A stretch of DNA of 64,000 nucleotides from Arthrobacter hankyongi. GTDB taxonomy: Bacteria > Actinomycetota > Actinomycetes > Actinomycetales > Micrococcaceae. A model generated the notes under the pieces. It had not been told where the DNA came from. It saw only the letters and a program-made list of their open reading frames with translations, and ran no database searches. Below are positions 31,940-40,722 of this stretch, one piece after another (the stretch's first letter is position 1; every line of letters starts with the position of its first letter). The stretch is taken from assembly GCF_022012395.1 (NCBI RefSeq), contig NZ_JAKLTQ010000021.1, forward strand, positions 24,933 through 88,932. Direction: 5' to 3'. The position numbers and the translations under genes were made by a program.

Positions 31940-31961
31940 TTACGTCCCGGCGGGGGCGTAA
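31940..31961. terminator. Short hairpin between convergent MFS and GNAT genes
   Basis: TTACGTCCC pairs with GGGGCGTAA (one G-T pair) around a GGCG loop, three bases after the MFS stop codon. It could serve both strands. Confidence 0.45.
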
Positions 31962-32018
31962 AGTCCGCCGGCCCGGTCCGCGACGATCTCAGGAACTGCC
32001 CCAGCCCCGTCTCGGCTC

Positions 32019-33014
32019 TCAGCCCAGCGGAAAGTCCCAGGCCCGGCTCCGGATGGTCGGTGTGTAGCCCATCCGCTGGTACAGGGCCAGCGCCCCGCTG
32101 GCATTCTCCGTGTCCACGCCGAGGCCCGCATGCGCCATGCCGCCGGCCTTGAAACGCCGCATCGCCTCGGCCAGCAGCGACGAGGCGAGGCCGCGGCCGC
32201 GCCAGGCCGGCCGAACCCCGAGCAGGTCGGTGAAGCCCTCGTCGTAGCCGGACTGCAGGCGGTATTCCGGATCGAAGCTGGCCAGCTGATAGGCAACCGT
32301 TTCGCCGGTGGTGGTGTCCAGCACGGACATGCTCCACGCCGGCACCAGCTGCGGATGCCGGACGGTGAAGTCCCACCGCGCCGGATCCCGCGGCTCGCTG
32401 CCCCAGTGGCCGGCGAAGGCCTCGTTGTGGGCCAGCCGCACCGGCTCGCTGTCCTCCGGGTCCAGCGTGGCGAAGACGAAGCCGGCCGGCAACGGCAGGT
32501 CGGGAATCGGCTGGCTGAGCGGGCGGGTCATCTCGGTGAAGTAGCGGACCACACCGGCACCGGCCGCGCGCAGCAGCGCATTGTGCGGCTGGGCCCGTTC
32601 CTCCGCCATCGTGCGCAGCACGCCGCCGCTGATGCAGGCGGCCGCGAACCGGCGGTGCTGGCAGTCGCGCTGCCAGCGGTAGACGGCGCGGCCGATCCCC
32701 CGGCGCCGCCAAGCGGGATCCACGCCGCCCCAGGTGTGCGCGACGGCGGATCCCGGGCGGGCCGAGACGCGGCCGGCGGCGCGCAGCGTGCCGGCGCCGT
32801 CGAACCCGGCCACGGTGGTGAGCGCCGGGTCATTGGCCGGGGATGAGAGGTACTCGGCCAGATCCTCGCGGGTTTCGGACCAGACCGGCTGGTCGGCCTC
32901 CGCCATGCGGCGGACCAGCGCGTACCAGGCCTCGACGTCGGCCGGGGTCAGCGCGCGCCAGCACAGTCCGGTGCGGGCCCGGTCCGGGTAGTCCGGAGGC
33001 ATCGGGTCGGTCAT
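32019..33014 (-). CDS. Tandem-GNAT acetyltransferase
   Basis: 331 residues containing two GNAT folds. The N-terminal half (residues 15-160) keeps 'VDPAWRRRGIGRAVYRWQ'; the C-terminal half (170-331) keeps the acetyl-CoA loop 'GVRPAWRGRGLASSLLAEAM'. Duplicated GNAT architecture resembles mycothiol synthase MshD, but I see no specific MshD hallmark, so the substrate is open. ATG 33014 lies 4 bases after the cydDC stop, with TAGCCT six bases upstream overlapping the end of cydDC. It may be both a distal gene of the cyd operon and separately transcribed. Confidence 0.82.
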   Translation of the reverse strand: MTDPMPPDYPDRARTGLCWRALTPADVEAWYALVRRMAEADQPVWSETREDLAEYLSSPANDPALTTVAGFDGAGTLRAAGRVSARPGSAVAHTWGGVDPAWRRRGIGRAVYRWQRDCQHRRFAAACISGGVLRTMAEERAQPHNALLRAAGAGVVRYFTEMTRPLSQPIPDLPLPAGFVFATLDPEDSEPVRLAHNEAFAGHWGSEPRDPARWDFTVRHPQLVPAWSMSVLDTTTGETVAYQLASFDPEYRLQSGYDEGFTDLLGVRPAWRGRGLASSLLAEAMRRFKAGGMAHAGLGVDTENASGALALYQRMGYTPTIRSRAWDFPLG

Positions 33015-33018
33015 GCCC

Positions 33019-36000
33019 CTAGGCTAGTGCAGCCGCCCGGGATGCGGACCCCAGCCGCAGCTGCCCGGTGCAGCCGGCAGCCTCCTGCGGATCGTGGGTG
33101 ACCAGGACCACCGCCTTGTCGGCAAGCGCCCGGTGCAGGTCCGCCAGCAGGTCGGCGGCGGCCTCACGGTCCAGGTGGGCCGTCGGCTCGTCCAGCAGCA
33201 CCACGTCCGCGCGGGTGAGCAAGGCTCGCGCCACGGCCACCCGCTGGCGCTGCCCGCCGGAGAGGTGATGCCCGCCCGGACCGATCCGCGTCTGCAGCCC
33301 CTCGGGCAGGGACGCCACGAACGGCCCCAGACCCACCGCTTCGAGCGCGTCCAGCAGTTCCTGCTCCGTCGGGGGATCCTGCCGGCTCTGGGCCAGCAGC
33401 AGGTTCGCCCGGAGCGTGGAATTGAACAGATGGGCCTCCTGCGGGGTCCAGGCCAGCCGGCCGGCAGCGCTGCCGGGCCTGCCGTTGACCAGGTAGCTGC
33501 CGGTTTCCGGCAGCAGGAAGCCCAGCAGCACGCCCAGCACGGTGGACTTGCCGCTGCCGGAGGGACCGGTCACCGCGAGCCACTGTCCGCGCCGGACCTG
33601 CAGGTCCAGGCCGGCAAAGACCGGCTCCGGCTGGCCCGGGTAGCGGTAGGTGGTCCCGTGCAGCGCCAGCGAGTCGACTGGTTCGGCCTGGCCGGCAGCG
33701 GCGGGCACTGTGCCGGAGGGTCCGCCGGATCCGCTGGCCTGCTCGGTGCCGAGCTCGGGCAGCGCCCGGTCCCCCAGCGCTCGCCAGGCACCCCACTGCT
33801 GGACCGCCGTGTTCACCGCCGCATACGGTTCGATCAGCGCCAACTGCATCAGGATGACGACGGCGGCCGGCCCCGGTGCCGTCCCCTCGGCCGCAGCGAT
33901 GACCGTCATCGCCAGCGCGGACAGCGAACAGGCCAGCACCGTCACCCCCTGCCCCAGTCCCTGGGCCCAGGCGCTGCGCCGCAGCAGCGCCGTAGTGCGC
34001 TGCCCCAGCCTGAGCACCTCGTCCCGGACCGGGCCCGCCGCCGAGTTGGCGGCCAGGTCCGGAGCCGCGGACAGCAGCCGGGCCATCGCCGTCAGCGACC
34101 GCGCCTTCAGCCCGACGACAGCGGCCTGTGCGGACCGGTCCGCCCGGCGGGCCAGCGCCGGTGCAGCGAGCACCCCGACGAGAGCGAGCAGCAGCTGCCA
34201 GCCCAGTCCGGCCGGCAGCAGCAGCGCCGTGGCGGCGCAGGAGGCGGCCGCGGTGAGCACACCGACCAGCGGGGCGAAGACCGCCCGGGGGGCAACGTCG
34301 CGCAGTTCGTCCACGTCGCCAACCAGCTTCGCCAGGGCACCGCCGCCGCGGGCCAGCCGCCGCCAGCCCTCGGGCCGCTGCAGCAGTCCGTTCCACAGCC
34401 GGACCCGCAGCCGGTCGGTGCTTTCGAAGACGGCGTCGTGCAGGCTCAGCCGCTCGCGGTAGCGCAGCACCGCCCGGCCGATACCGAAGAAGCGCACGCC
34501 GACGATCGCCGTCATCAGGTGCAGGATGGGCGGCTGTTCGCTGGCGGCGACAATCAGCCAGCCGGACAGCCCGGACAGCGCGATGGCGAACAGGGTGGCG
34601 CCCAGGCCGAAGCACAACGCGGCAACGAACCGGGAGGTCCACGGCCGCAGCATGGACAGGTTGCGCCACAGGCTCAAATGCCCGGCCCCCGCCCCGCCGC
34701 CCCCACTCTGATCGACTTGACGGATAACGCCCTTTTCAGGGCTGGAAAGGTCGTTATCTGGCAAATCGATGAAAGGTATGGAGGGTGGGGCCGGGGTGGC
34801 TGGGGCGGCCGGGGTAACCGGGGTGGGGGTCTGGGGGCCGGCCATCGGGACCAGTTGGTCCGCGAGCGCGGCGGTGGCCGGGTCGTGGGCCACCAGGATG
34901 AGGGTCGCCCGGCCGCGCACACCGGCCAGCGCACGCTCGATGGCCCGCGCGGAGGCGGCGTCCACGTGGGCGGTGGGCTCGTCCGCCAGCAGCACCCGGA
35001 CGCCGGGCACCTGCTCCAGGCGGGCCAGGGCCCGGGCCACGGCCACCCGGCGCAGCTCCCCCGGGCTCAATGCCCCGGTGTCCGCGTCGAGCAGCCCGGC
35101 CGCGTTGACCTGGGCCAGGGCGCGGGCGGCGGCGGCGCGCGCCTGCGGGCCTTCCGCCAGCCCGGCGTACAGGGCAATTTCGGCGGCCACGGTATCCGCC
35201 ACCGGGACGGGATGCTGGGGCACCCAGGCCACCGACCCGGCGCTGATCCCGCTGACGGTGCCGGTGATCGCGGCGTCGTCGCCGGCACGCCGGAGTCCGG
35301 CGAGGATTTCCAGCACGGTGCTCTTGCCCGTGCCGCTGGGGCCGGCCAGTGCGGTGATGCTGCCGGCCGGCACGGTGAAGTCCAGGTCGCGGACCACCGG
35401 TTCGGCGCGCCCCGGGAAGCCGACCGTCAGGGACCGGACGACGACGGCGGTGCCCCCCGCAGGTGCCTCCGCGGCCTTGGCGTCCGCACCGGTGGGCACC
35501 AGGGCGCGTCCGGACGGGGTCCGCAGCACCTCGCCGGTACGCTGCAGCGCCTCGATCCCGTCCTCACTGGCATGGTGGGCGGTCCCGAGGTCGCGCAGCG
35601 GCTGGTAGCACTCAGGGGCCAGGATCAGCGCCAGCAGGCCCGCTTCCAGTCCCATCTCCCCGTACACCAGGCGCACTCCGATGAAGACCGCCACCAGCGC
35701 CACGGAGAGGGTCGCGATCAGTTCCAGCGCCAGCGAAGACATAAAGGCCACGCGCAGGGTGGCCATGGTGCGCGTCCGGTAGGCCCGGGCCACGTCGGCC
35801 AGCGCGCGGGTCTGCGCCTCGGCCCGGCCCAGGCCCACCAGCACCGGCAGGCCCCGGGCCAGCTCGAGCAGATGGTCGGAGAGCCGGTGCAGGGCCGCGG
35901 CGGCCTCGCGAGCCTTGTCCTCGGTGTGCAGGCCGATCAGGATCATGAACACCGGCACCAGCGGGATGGTCAGCACCACGATCAGCGCGCTCAGCCAGTC

Positions 36001-36447
36001 CGCGGCCAGGATCCGCAGCCCCACCAGCAGCGGCACGACGGCGCAGGTAACCAAGGCCGGCAGGTACTTGGTGTAGTAGTCGTCCAGTGCGTCCAAGCCC
36101 CGGGTGGCCAGCACGCTCAGCGCCCCGTGGCCGGCGGAACCGCCGGCCGTTCCGCCGCCGTCGAGCACCTTGTCCGTGAGCGCGGCCCGCAGTTCGTGCT
36201 TGACGCTGGCCGCCGCACGCTGGGCAACGGTCTCCTGGCCCCAGGCCGAGAGCGAGCGCAGCAAGGCTCCGGCCGCGCCGGCGGCCAGCACCTGCTGCCA
36301 GTCGGGCCCGCCCGCGGCCAGGCCCGCGATGCCGGCCGCCACGGCCCCGGCCAGCAGCACCAGGCCGGCCGCCTTCGCCGCGGCCAGTACACCGAGCAGG
36401 TACAGCGCCCGTTTGCCAGCCGGGCTGACCGCCAGGCCGCGTTTCAC
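33019..36447 (-). CDS. cydDC: Fused CydD-CydC thiol-reductant ABC exporter
   Basis: 1142 residues, two complete ABC half-exporters in one chain. CydDC exports cysteine/glutathione-type reductants or binds haem and is needed for cytochrome bd assembly. CydD half (about 1-540): membrane domain, Walker A 'GPSGTGKST', signature 'LSPGELRRVAVARAL', Walker B 'VLLADEPTAHVD'. CydC half (about 590-1142): membrane domain, Walker A 'GPSGSGKST', signature 'LSGGQRQRVAVARAL', Walker B 'VVLLDEPTAHLD'. The linker is Pro-rich, then residues 560-579 (IDLPDNDLSSPEKGVIRQVD) are encoded exactly by a 60-bp palindromic repeat, then Gly-rich. Start GTG 36447 overlaps the cydB stop by four bases (GTGA). Fused forms are known in Streptomyces; here the repeat may have created or extended the joint. 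Confidence 0.92.
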   Translation of the reverse strand: MKRGLAVSPAGKRALYLLGVLAAAKAAGLVLLAGAVAAGIAGLAAGGPDWQQVLAAGAAGALLRSLSAWGQETVAQRAAASVKHELRAALTDKVLDGGGTAGGSAGHGALSVLATRGLDALDDYYTKYLPALVTCAVVPLLVGLRILAADWLSALIVVLTIPLVPVFMILIGLHTEDKAREAAAALHRLSDHLLELARGLPVLVGLGRAEAQTRALADVARAYRTRTMATLRVAFMSSLALELIATLSVALVAVFIGVRLVYGEMGLEAGLLALILAPECYQPLRDLGTAHHASEDGIEALQRTGEVLRTPSGRALVPTGADAKAAEAPAGGTAVVVRSLTVGFPGRAEPVVRDLDFTVPAGSITALAGPSGTGKSTVLEILAGLRRAGDDAAITGTVSGISAGSVAWVPQHPVPVADTVAAEIALYAGLAEGPQARAAAARALAQVNAAGLLDADTGALSPGELRRVAVARALARLEQVPGVRVLLADEPTAHVDAASARAIERALAGVRGRATLILVAHDPATAALADQLVPMAGPQTPTPVTPAAPATPAPPSIPFIDLPDNDLSSPEKGVIRQVDQSGGGGAGAGHLSLWRNLSMLRPWTSRFVAALCFGLGATLFAIALSGLSGWLIVAASEQPPILHLMTAIVGVRFFGIGRAVLRYRERLSLHDAVFESTDRLRVRLWNGLLQRPEGWRRLARGGGALAKLVGDVDELRDVAPRAVFAPLVGVLTAAASCAATALLLPAGLGWQLLLALVGVLAAPALARRADRSAQAAVVGLKARSLTAMARLLSAAPDLAANSAAGPVRDEVLRLGQRTTALLRRSAWAQGLGQGVTVLACSLSALAMTVIAAAEGTAPGPAAVVILMQLALIEPYAAVNTAVQQWGAWRALGDRALPELGTEQASGSGGPSGTVPAAAGQAEPVDSLALHGTTYRYPGQPEPVFAGLDLQVRRGQWLAVTGPSGSGKSTVLGVLLGFLLPETGSYLVNGRPGSAAGRLAWTPQEAHLFNSTLRANLLLAQSRQDPPTEQELLDALEAVGLGPFVASLPEGLQTRIGPGGHHLSGGQRQRVAVARALLTRADVVLLDEPTAHLDREAAADLLADLHRALADKAVVLVTHDPQEAAGCTGQLRLGSASRAAALA
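34711..34770. repeat. 60-bp palindromic repeat, copy B, in frame inside cydDC
   Basis: Thirty-base arms with 24 of 30 positions complementary and no loop. The left arm ATCGACTTGACGGATAACGC is nearly identical to copy A. On the coding strand it is exactly 20 codons (ATC to GAT), giving IDLPDNDLSSPEKGVIRQVD in the CydD-CydC linker. The flanks are C-rich on the left and G-rich on the right, as at the other copies. Confidence 0.92.
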
Positions 36448-37463
36448 TGCGGCAGGACCGCGTGGGCGGCGGGAATGTGCACGCTGCTGACCCGCTTGCG
36501 GAAGACCCAGTAGGTGTACAGCTGGTAGGCCAGCACGGCGGGGATGCCGAACAGCGCGACCACGCTCATCACGCCCAGCGTGTAGTCGGAAGAGGACGCG
36601 TTGGCGACCGTCAGGTTGAAGGCCGGGTCGATCGTGGACGGCAGCACCGTGGGGTACACCGAGGAGAAGATCGCCCCGGCGCCGGCGACCAGGAACACCC
36701 CCAGGCCGAGGAAGGCCGGGCCTTCCTTGCCGCGGCCAGCCAGCAGCCAGGCAGCCACGGCCCCGGCGACGGCCACGGCGAGCAGGAGCCAGCTGCCGGT
36801 CTTGCCGTGGGACATGACCACGAGGATGGCCCAGAGCGCCAACGGCGCCAGACCGATGGGCAGCCAGCGCCGCAGGGCCCGGCGCGCCCGGTGGCGCACC
36901 TCGCCGTCGGTCTTGAGCATCAGGAACGCCAGCGCATGGACCAGGCAGAAGGCCACCACCGCCAGCCCGCCGAGCACGGCGTAGCCGTTGAGCCAGGCGA
37001 AGGGTCCGCCCACCCGGTCGCCATTGGCGTTCAGCGGCAGCCCGGTGGTGGTCAGCGCCAGCATGGCGCCGATGCCGAAGGCCGAGACCAGCGAACCGAG
37101 GGCGATCGCCCAGTCCCAGCCGGCCCGCCAGCGGTCCGAATGGACCTTGCCGCGGTACTCGAAGCCGACGGCGCGGAAGATCAGTGCCAGCAGCACCAGT
37201 ACCAGCGGCAGGTACAGGCCGGCAAACAGCGAGGCGTACCAGTGTGGGAAGGCCGCGAACACCATGGCTCCGGCGGTAATCAGCCAGACTTCGTTGCCGT
37301 CCCACACCGGTCCGACGGTGTTCAGCAGCACGCGGCGCTCGGTGTCGTTGCGGGCGAACAGCCTCATCAGCATCCCCACCCCCAGGTCGAAGCCTTCGAG
37401 GAAGAGGTAGCCGGTGAAGAAGAAGGCGATGATGACAAACCACAAAGTGGGCAGGGATTCCAC
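36444..37463 (-). CDS. cydB: Cytochrome bd ubiquinol/menaquinol oxidase subunit II
   Basis: 339 residues, about nine membrane helices. CydB stabilises the haem-bearing CydA in the proton-motive but non-pumping bd oxidase that works at low oxygen and resists NO and H2S. It opens 'MESLPTLWFVIIAFFFTGYLFLEGFDLGVGML', the usual CydB N-terminus, and keeps 'GPVWDGNEVWLITAGAMVFAAFPHWYA'. The start is GTG 37463 after GGAGAA. It lies between cydA (56-base gap) and the fused cydDC (four-base overlap), so all are one operon. Confidence 0.95.
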   Translation of the reverse strand: MESLPTLWFVIIAFFFTGYLFLEGFDLGVGMLMRLFARNDTERRVLLNTVGPVWDGNEVWLITAGAMVFAAFPHWYASLFAGLYLPLVLVLLALIFRAVGFEYRGKVHSDRWRAGWDWAIALGSLVSAFGIGAMLALTTTGLPLNANGDRVGGPFAWLNGYAVLGGLAVVAFCLVHALAFLMLKTDGEVRHRARRALRRWLPIGLAPLALWAILVVMSHGKTGSWLLLAVAVAGAVAAWLLAGRGKEGPAFLGLGVFLVAGAGAIFSSVYPTVLPSTIDPAFNLTVANASSSDYTLGVMSVVALFGIPAVLAYQLYTYWVFRKRVSSVHIPAAHAVLPQ

Positions 37464-37519
37464 GTCAGTTCTCCAGTTGTTCCGGGGCGGATGCGGGCAG
37501 CGTCGGGGCCGGGCCGGCC

Positions 37520-39115
37520 TCAGTAGGCGAAAGCGAGCACATCGCCGTCGTCCTTCCCGCCGGTGCCGCCGTCGCTGTCCCGGTCTTCACTGTCCTCACG
37601 GTCCCGGTGCAGCAGCTCCGGCATCGCCGACGGCACGCCACCGCGGCAGTAGACGGCCAGCAGCCGCACCTCCACCACCAGCAGCGTCAGGTAGACCAGG
37701 GTGAACGCGCTGACCGAAAAGACCAGCTCGCCCAGCGAAACCCCCGGGGACACCGCGGCGGCGGTGAACATAAACACGTTGTCGATTCCGCTGAAGTCCG
37801 GATTCGGTGCCACCACGAACGGCTGGCGGCCCATTTCGGTGAAGATCCAGCCGGCCGAGTTCGCTCCGAACGGAGCGAGGATCCCGAACACGGCCAGCCG
37901 CATCAGCCACTTCGATTCGGGCACCGTGCCCTTGCGCACCAGCCACAGAGCCACCGCTGCCGCGGCGGCCGCGAGCATGCCGAAGGTGATCATGATCCGG
38001 AAGCCCCAGTAAGTCACCGCCATGACCGGCACGTACTGGACCGGCTGTCCGGCGCGCTCGCCGTAGGCGGGGTCGTCCGGCAGGACGGATCCGTACTTCT
38101 GCTGGTATTCCGGAATGAGCGTATTGACGCCCTTGACGTCGGTGTGGAAGTCGCCGTTGGCGAGGAACGACAGCAGGCCGGGCAGTTCGACGACGGCCTT
38201 GACGTCGTCGCAGTTGCGCGAGCCGATGTCGCCGATGGAGAGCACCGAGAAACCGGTGCCGTCGTGGCAGGCGGCTTCGGCCGCGGCCATCTTCATCGGC
38301 TGCTGCTGGAACATCAGCTTGGCCTGCAGGTCGCCGGTGAGCGAGACCCCGGCGAAGGAGATCAGCGCGACGACGGCGCCGATCCGCAGCGACTGCAGCC
38401 AGACTTTGTGGTCCGTGCGGTCCCGGCCGATGGCCGGGTTCGAGCCGACGACCACCTTGCCGGCGGCATCCACGGTGTCGATGCCGTCGCGGCGCCGCTT
38501 GTACAGGTGGTACCAGGCGATGCCGAGCAGGAAGCCGCCGGCCACCGAGAAGGCGCCGAAGAGGGTGTGCGGGAAGGCCACCAGCAGGGTGTTGTTCGTC
38601 AGCACCGCCCAGACATCGGTCATCACCGCCCTACCGTCGACCAGCTCCACGCCCACCGGGTGCTGCATCCACGAGTTGGCCGCGAGGATGAAGTAGGCCG
38701 AGGCGAGCGAGGCCAGGGTCGCGGCCCAGATGCTCAGCAGGTGCACGGGCTTGGGCAGCCGCTTCCAGCCGAAGATCCACAGGCCCAGGAAGATGGATTC
38801 GGTGAAGAAGGCCAGCAGGGACTCCATCGCCAGCGGGGCGCCGAAGACATCGCCGACGAAGCGGCTGTATTCGCTCCAGGCCATGCCGAACTGGAATTCC
38901 TGGACCAGGCCGGTGGCCACGCCCATGATGAAGTTGATCAGGAACAGCTTGCCCCAGAACTTGGTCATGCGCAGGTACTGTTCGCGCCCGGTGACGAACC
39001 ACATCGTCTGCAGCGAGGCCACGACAAGCCCTAGTCCAATGGTCAGCGGCACCATCAGGAAGTGGTACACGGTGGTGATGCCGAACTGCCACCGAGCAAT
39101 CTCGAGAGCTTCCAC
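37520..39115 (-). CDS. cydA: Cytochrome bd oxidase subunit I
   Basis: 531 residues. The haem b558, b595 and d subunit. The N-terminus 'EIARWQFGITTVYHFLMVPLTIGLG' holds the first haem-ligand histidine; 'NPVGVE/HPVGVELVDGRAVMTD' and the quinol-site motif 'MGRQPFVV' (the GRQPW-type signature) are present. Length and the compact Q-loop fit the short-loop actinobacterial and Bacillus class. The start is GTG 39115, preceded by AAGGGCAG. It is the first gene of cydA-cydB-cydDC. The promoter region upstream contains two BlaI-type operators shared with the divergent blaI-like gene, so repression of cyd by that regulator is likely but inferred. Confidence 0.95.
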   Translation of the reverse strand: MEALEIARWQFGITTVYHFLMVPLTIGLGLVVASLQTMWFVTGREQYLRMTKFWGKLFLINFIMGVATGLVQEFQFGMAWSEYSRFVGDVFGAPLAMESLLAFFTESIFLGLWIFGWKRLPKPVHLLSIWAATLASLASAYFILAANSWMQHPVGVELVDGRAVMTDVWAVLTNNTLLVAFPHTLFGAFSVAGGFLLGIAWYHLYKRRRDGIDTVDAAGKVVVGSNPAIGRDRTDHKVWLQSLRIGAVVALISFAGVSLTGDLQAKLMFQQQPMKMAAAEAACHDGTGFSVLSIGDIGSRNCDDVKAVVELPGLLSFLANGDFHTDVKGVNTLIPEYQQKYGSVLPDDPAYGERAGQPVQYVPVMAVTYWGFRIMITFGMLAAAAAAVALWLVRKGTVPESKWLMRLAVFGILAPFGANSAGWIFTEMGRQPFVVAPNPDFSGIDNVFMFTAAAVSPGVSLGELVFSVSAFTLVYLTLLVVEVRLLAVYCRGGVPSAMPELLHRDREDSEDRDSDGGTGGKDDGDVLAFAY

Positions 39116-39167
39116 TCAACTGCCCTTCAGTCGGGCCGTCCGGAACGGTACGGCCACCCCAATCCGA

Positions 39168-39186
39168 TTTCTACAGCATGTAGAAA
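39168..39186. promoter_or_regulatory. BlaI-type operator 1 between cydA and the blaI-like gene
   Basis: TTTCTACA-GCA-TGTAGAAA: exact eight-base arms around three bases. The CTACA…TGTAG core matches BlaI/MecI/CopY-family operators. It lies 53 bases upstream of cydA. Confidence 0.7.
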
Positions 39187-39193
39187 CATTTAC

Positions 39194-39210
39194 TTCTACG
39201 TACTGTAGAA
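39194..39210. promoter_or_regulatory. BlaI-type operator 2 between cydA and the blaI-like gene
   Basis: TTCTAC-GTACT-GTAGAA: six-base exact arms, centred 25 bases from operator 1. Both lie in the 206-base divergent promoter region. The likely reader is the repressor encoded at 39322. Confidence 0.65.
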
Positions 39211-39321
39211 CAATTTCCCCGGAGGCTGTAAATTGGATAGTGACGGCGGGGCCAGGGGTAGGTGCCGCCGTTGAGCCACGCAATAATGCAAACAAGCACT
39301 TGGGGTAGACGGAGGAAATAC

Positions 39322-39708
39322 ATGGCCACTCTCGGCGAACTGGAGCGCGCAGTCATGGAGTTGCTGTGGACCCAGATCGACACCGCCACTGCAGAGGATG
39401 CCGCGATCACGGCAAACACCCTGCGTGACCGGCTGGCCCGCAGCGGCAACTCCGCCGACGGCAAGGAACTGGCGGTCACCACCGTGCTCACGGTGCTCTC
39501 CCGCCTGGAAAAGAAGGGCCTGGTCCGCCGCGAGCGCGACATCCGCCCGCACCGCTACCGGGCTGTGACCAGCCGCGAGGAACACACGGTCGAACTGATG
39601 CATGAGGTGCTGGGCGCCGCCCCGGACCGCGAGGCCGTGCTGGCCCGCTTCATCGGCACCGTCACCGAGCAGGAAGCCGAGACACTGCGCAAGCTCCTCG
39701 CCGGCTAG
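39322..39708 (+). CDS. BlaI/MecI/CopY-family transcriptional repressor
   Basis: 128 residues. The N-terminal winged helix covers about residues 1-80 ('MATLGELERAVMELLWTQ', 'LAVTTVLTVLSRLEKKGLVRRERD'), followed by a helical dimerisation tail. In characterised systems a membrane M56 protease cleaves the repressor and releases target genes. Start ATG 39322 has GGAGGAA. The M56 gene follows 7 bases after the stop. The two CTACA/TGTAG palindromes lie upstream, shared with cydA. No beta-lactamase gene is nearby, so this pair probably responds to another signal; in M. tuberculosis a BlaI homologue also touches respiratory genes. Confidence 0.92.
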   Translation: MATLGELERAVMELLWTQIDTATAEDAAITANTLRDRLARSGNSADGKELAVTTVLTVLSRLEKKGLVRRERDIRPHRYRAVTSREEHTVELMHEVLGAAPDREAVLARFIGTVTEQEAETLRKLLAG

Positions 39709-39715
39709 CCTCCGG

Positions 39716-40675
39716 ATGTTCTGGGCCTCCTACCTGTTGGCCGCACTGGCCGTCATCCTGGCCTGGCCGGTGCCGGTCATGCTCTCCAAGGCCCGGTGGA
39801 CCGCGCGCGCCCCCGGGGCGGCGCTGCTGCTCTGGCAGGCGATCGCGCTGGCCGGCGGGCTGTCCATGATCGGGGCCATGCTGACCTGGGGGCTGGTCCC
39901 GCTCGGGGACAACCTGCTGGCAGGCCTGCGCGGCCTGGCCGCGCTGATATTCGACAACAACCCCGCCGATAGCGGGCTGGATCCCGTCCACGTGTTCGCG
40001 CTCAGCGCCGCCCTGCTGCTGACCGTCCACCTGGTCTTCACCCTGCTGCTGACCTACCTGCGCATCCGCAAGCAGCGCAACCGGCACCGGGACCTGCTCA
40101 ACCTGCTCAGCTCACCCGCAGAGCATTCCCCGGCCACCTTGGTGATCAGCCATCCGGCGCCCGTAGCCTATTGCCTGCCCGGCGGCGAGGGGTCGGTGAC
40201 GGTGCTCTCCGAGGGCCTGCTCGAGCTGCTCTCGCCGGCGGAACTGGACGCGGTCATGACGCACGAGCGTGCGCATCTGGCCCAGCGCCACGACCTGCTG
40301 CTGCTGGCCTTCGCCGCCTGGCGGACCGCGCTGCCGTGGCTGCCCACTTCCCAGCTCGCCCAGCGCGCGGTCAGCGAGCTGACCGAAATGCTGGCCGACG
40401 ACGCCGCCCTGCACACCGCCCGGCGGGAGACCCTGATCCGCGCCATCGCCGTCGTCGCCTCCGGCGAGCGGCCCGCCGGAACCGCCGATCCCGCGGGCGC
40501 GGGCCTGCCCGGCGGCGCGGAAAGCGACGCGCTGAGCACCGCCCACCGGCTGCGCCGCCTGCTCACGCCGCAGCCGGCACTGTCCACTGCCGCTCAATAT
40601 TTGGTGGCGCTCGTCGCTCTGCTGCTGCTCTCGGTGCCCACCATCCTGCTCATCGCCCCCGGCCTGGCCGGCTAA
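39716..40675 (+). CDS. M56-family (BlaR1/MecR1-like) membrane zinc metalloprotease
   Basis: 319 residues: three N-terminal membrane helices, a cytoplasmic zinc-protease domain and a C-terminal helix 'AAQYLVALVALLLLSVPTILLI'. The zinc motif is H183-E184-R185-A186-H187 in 'VMTHERAHLAQRHD', with a distal Glu in 'ELTEMLADDAALHTARRE'. It lacks the large penicillin-sensor domain of BlaR1, like the mycobacterial Rv1845c type. It follows the repressor gene by 7 bases, so the two form an operon, and it presumably inactivates the repressor on a signal. The start ATG 39716 has only a weak ribosome site, so coupling to the upstream stop is likely. Confidence 0.9.
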   Translation: MFWASYLLAALAVILAWPVPVMLSKARWTARAPGAALLLWQAIALAGGLSMIGAMLTWGLVPLGDNLLAGLRGLAALIFDNNPADSGLDPVHVFALSAALLLTVHLVFTLLLTYLRIRKQRNRHRDLLNLLSSPAEHSPATLVISHPAPVAYCLPGGEGSVTVLSEGLLELLSPAELDAVMTHERAHLAQRHDLLLLAFAAWRTALPWLPTSQLAQRAVSELTEMLADDAALHTARRETLIRAIAVVASGERPAGTADPAGAGLPGGAESDALSTAHRLRRLLTPQPALSTAAQYLVALVALLLLSVPTILLIAPGLAG

Positions 40676-40722
40676 GGCCCGCCCGCGGCAGCGCGGTGAC
40701 GGCCCGGTAGAATTGACCGGTC

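Noticed and set aside
36444..37443. Extending the cydDC frame upstream across cydB to make a 1474-residue protein
   Set aside because: The upstream part reads cydB out of frame and is Arg/Gly-rich nonsense. The GTG at 36447 overlaps the cydB stop in the usual GTGA manner.
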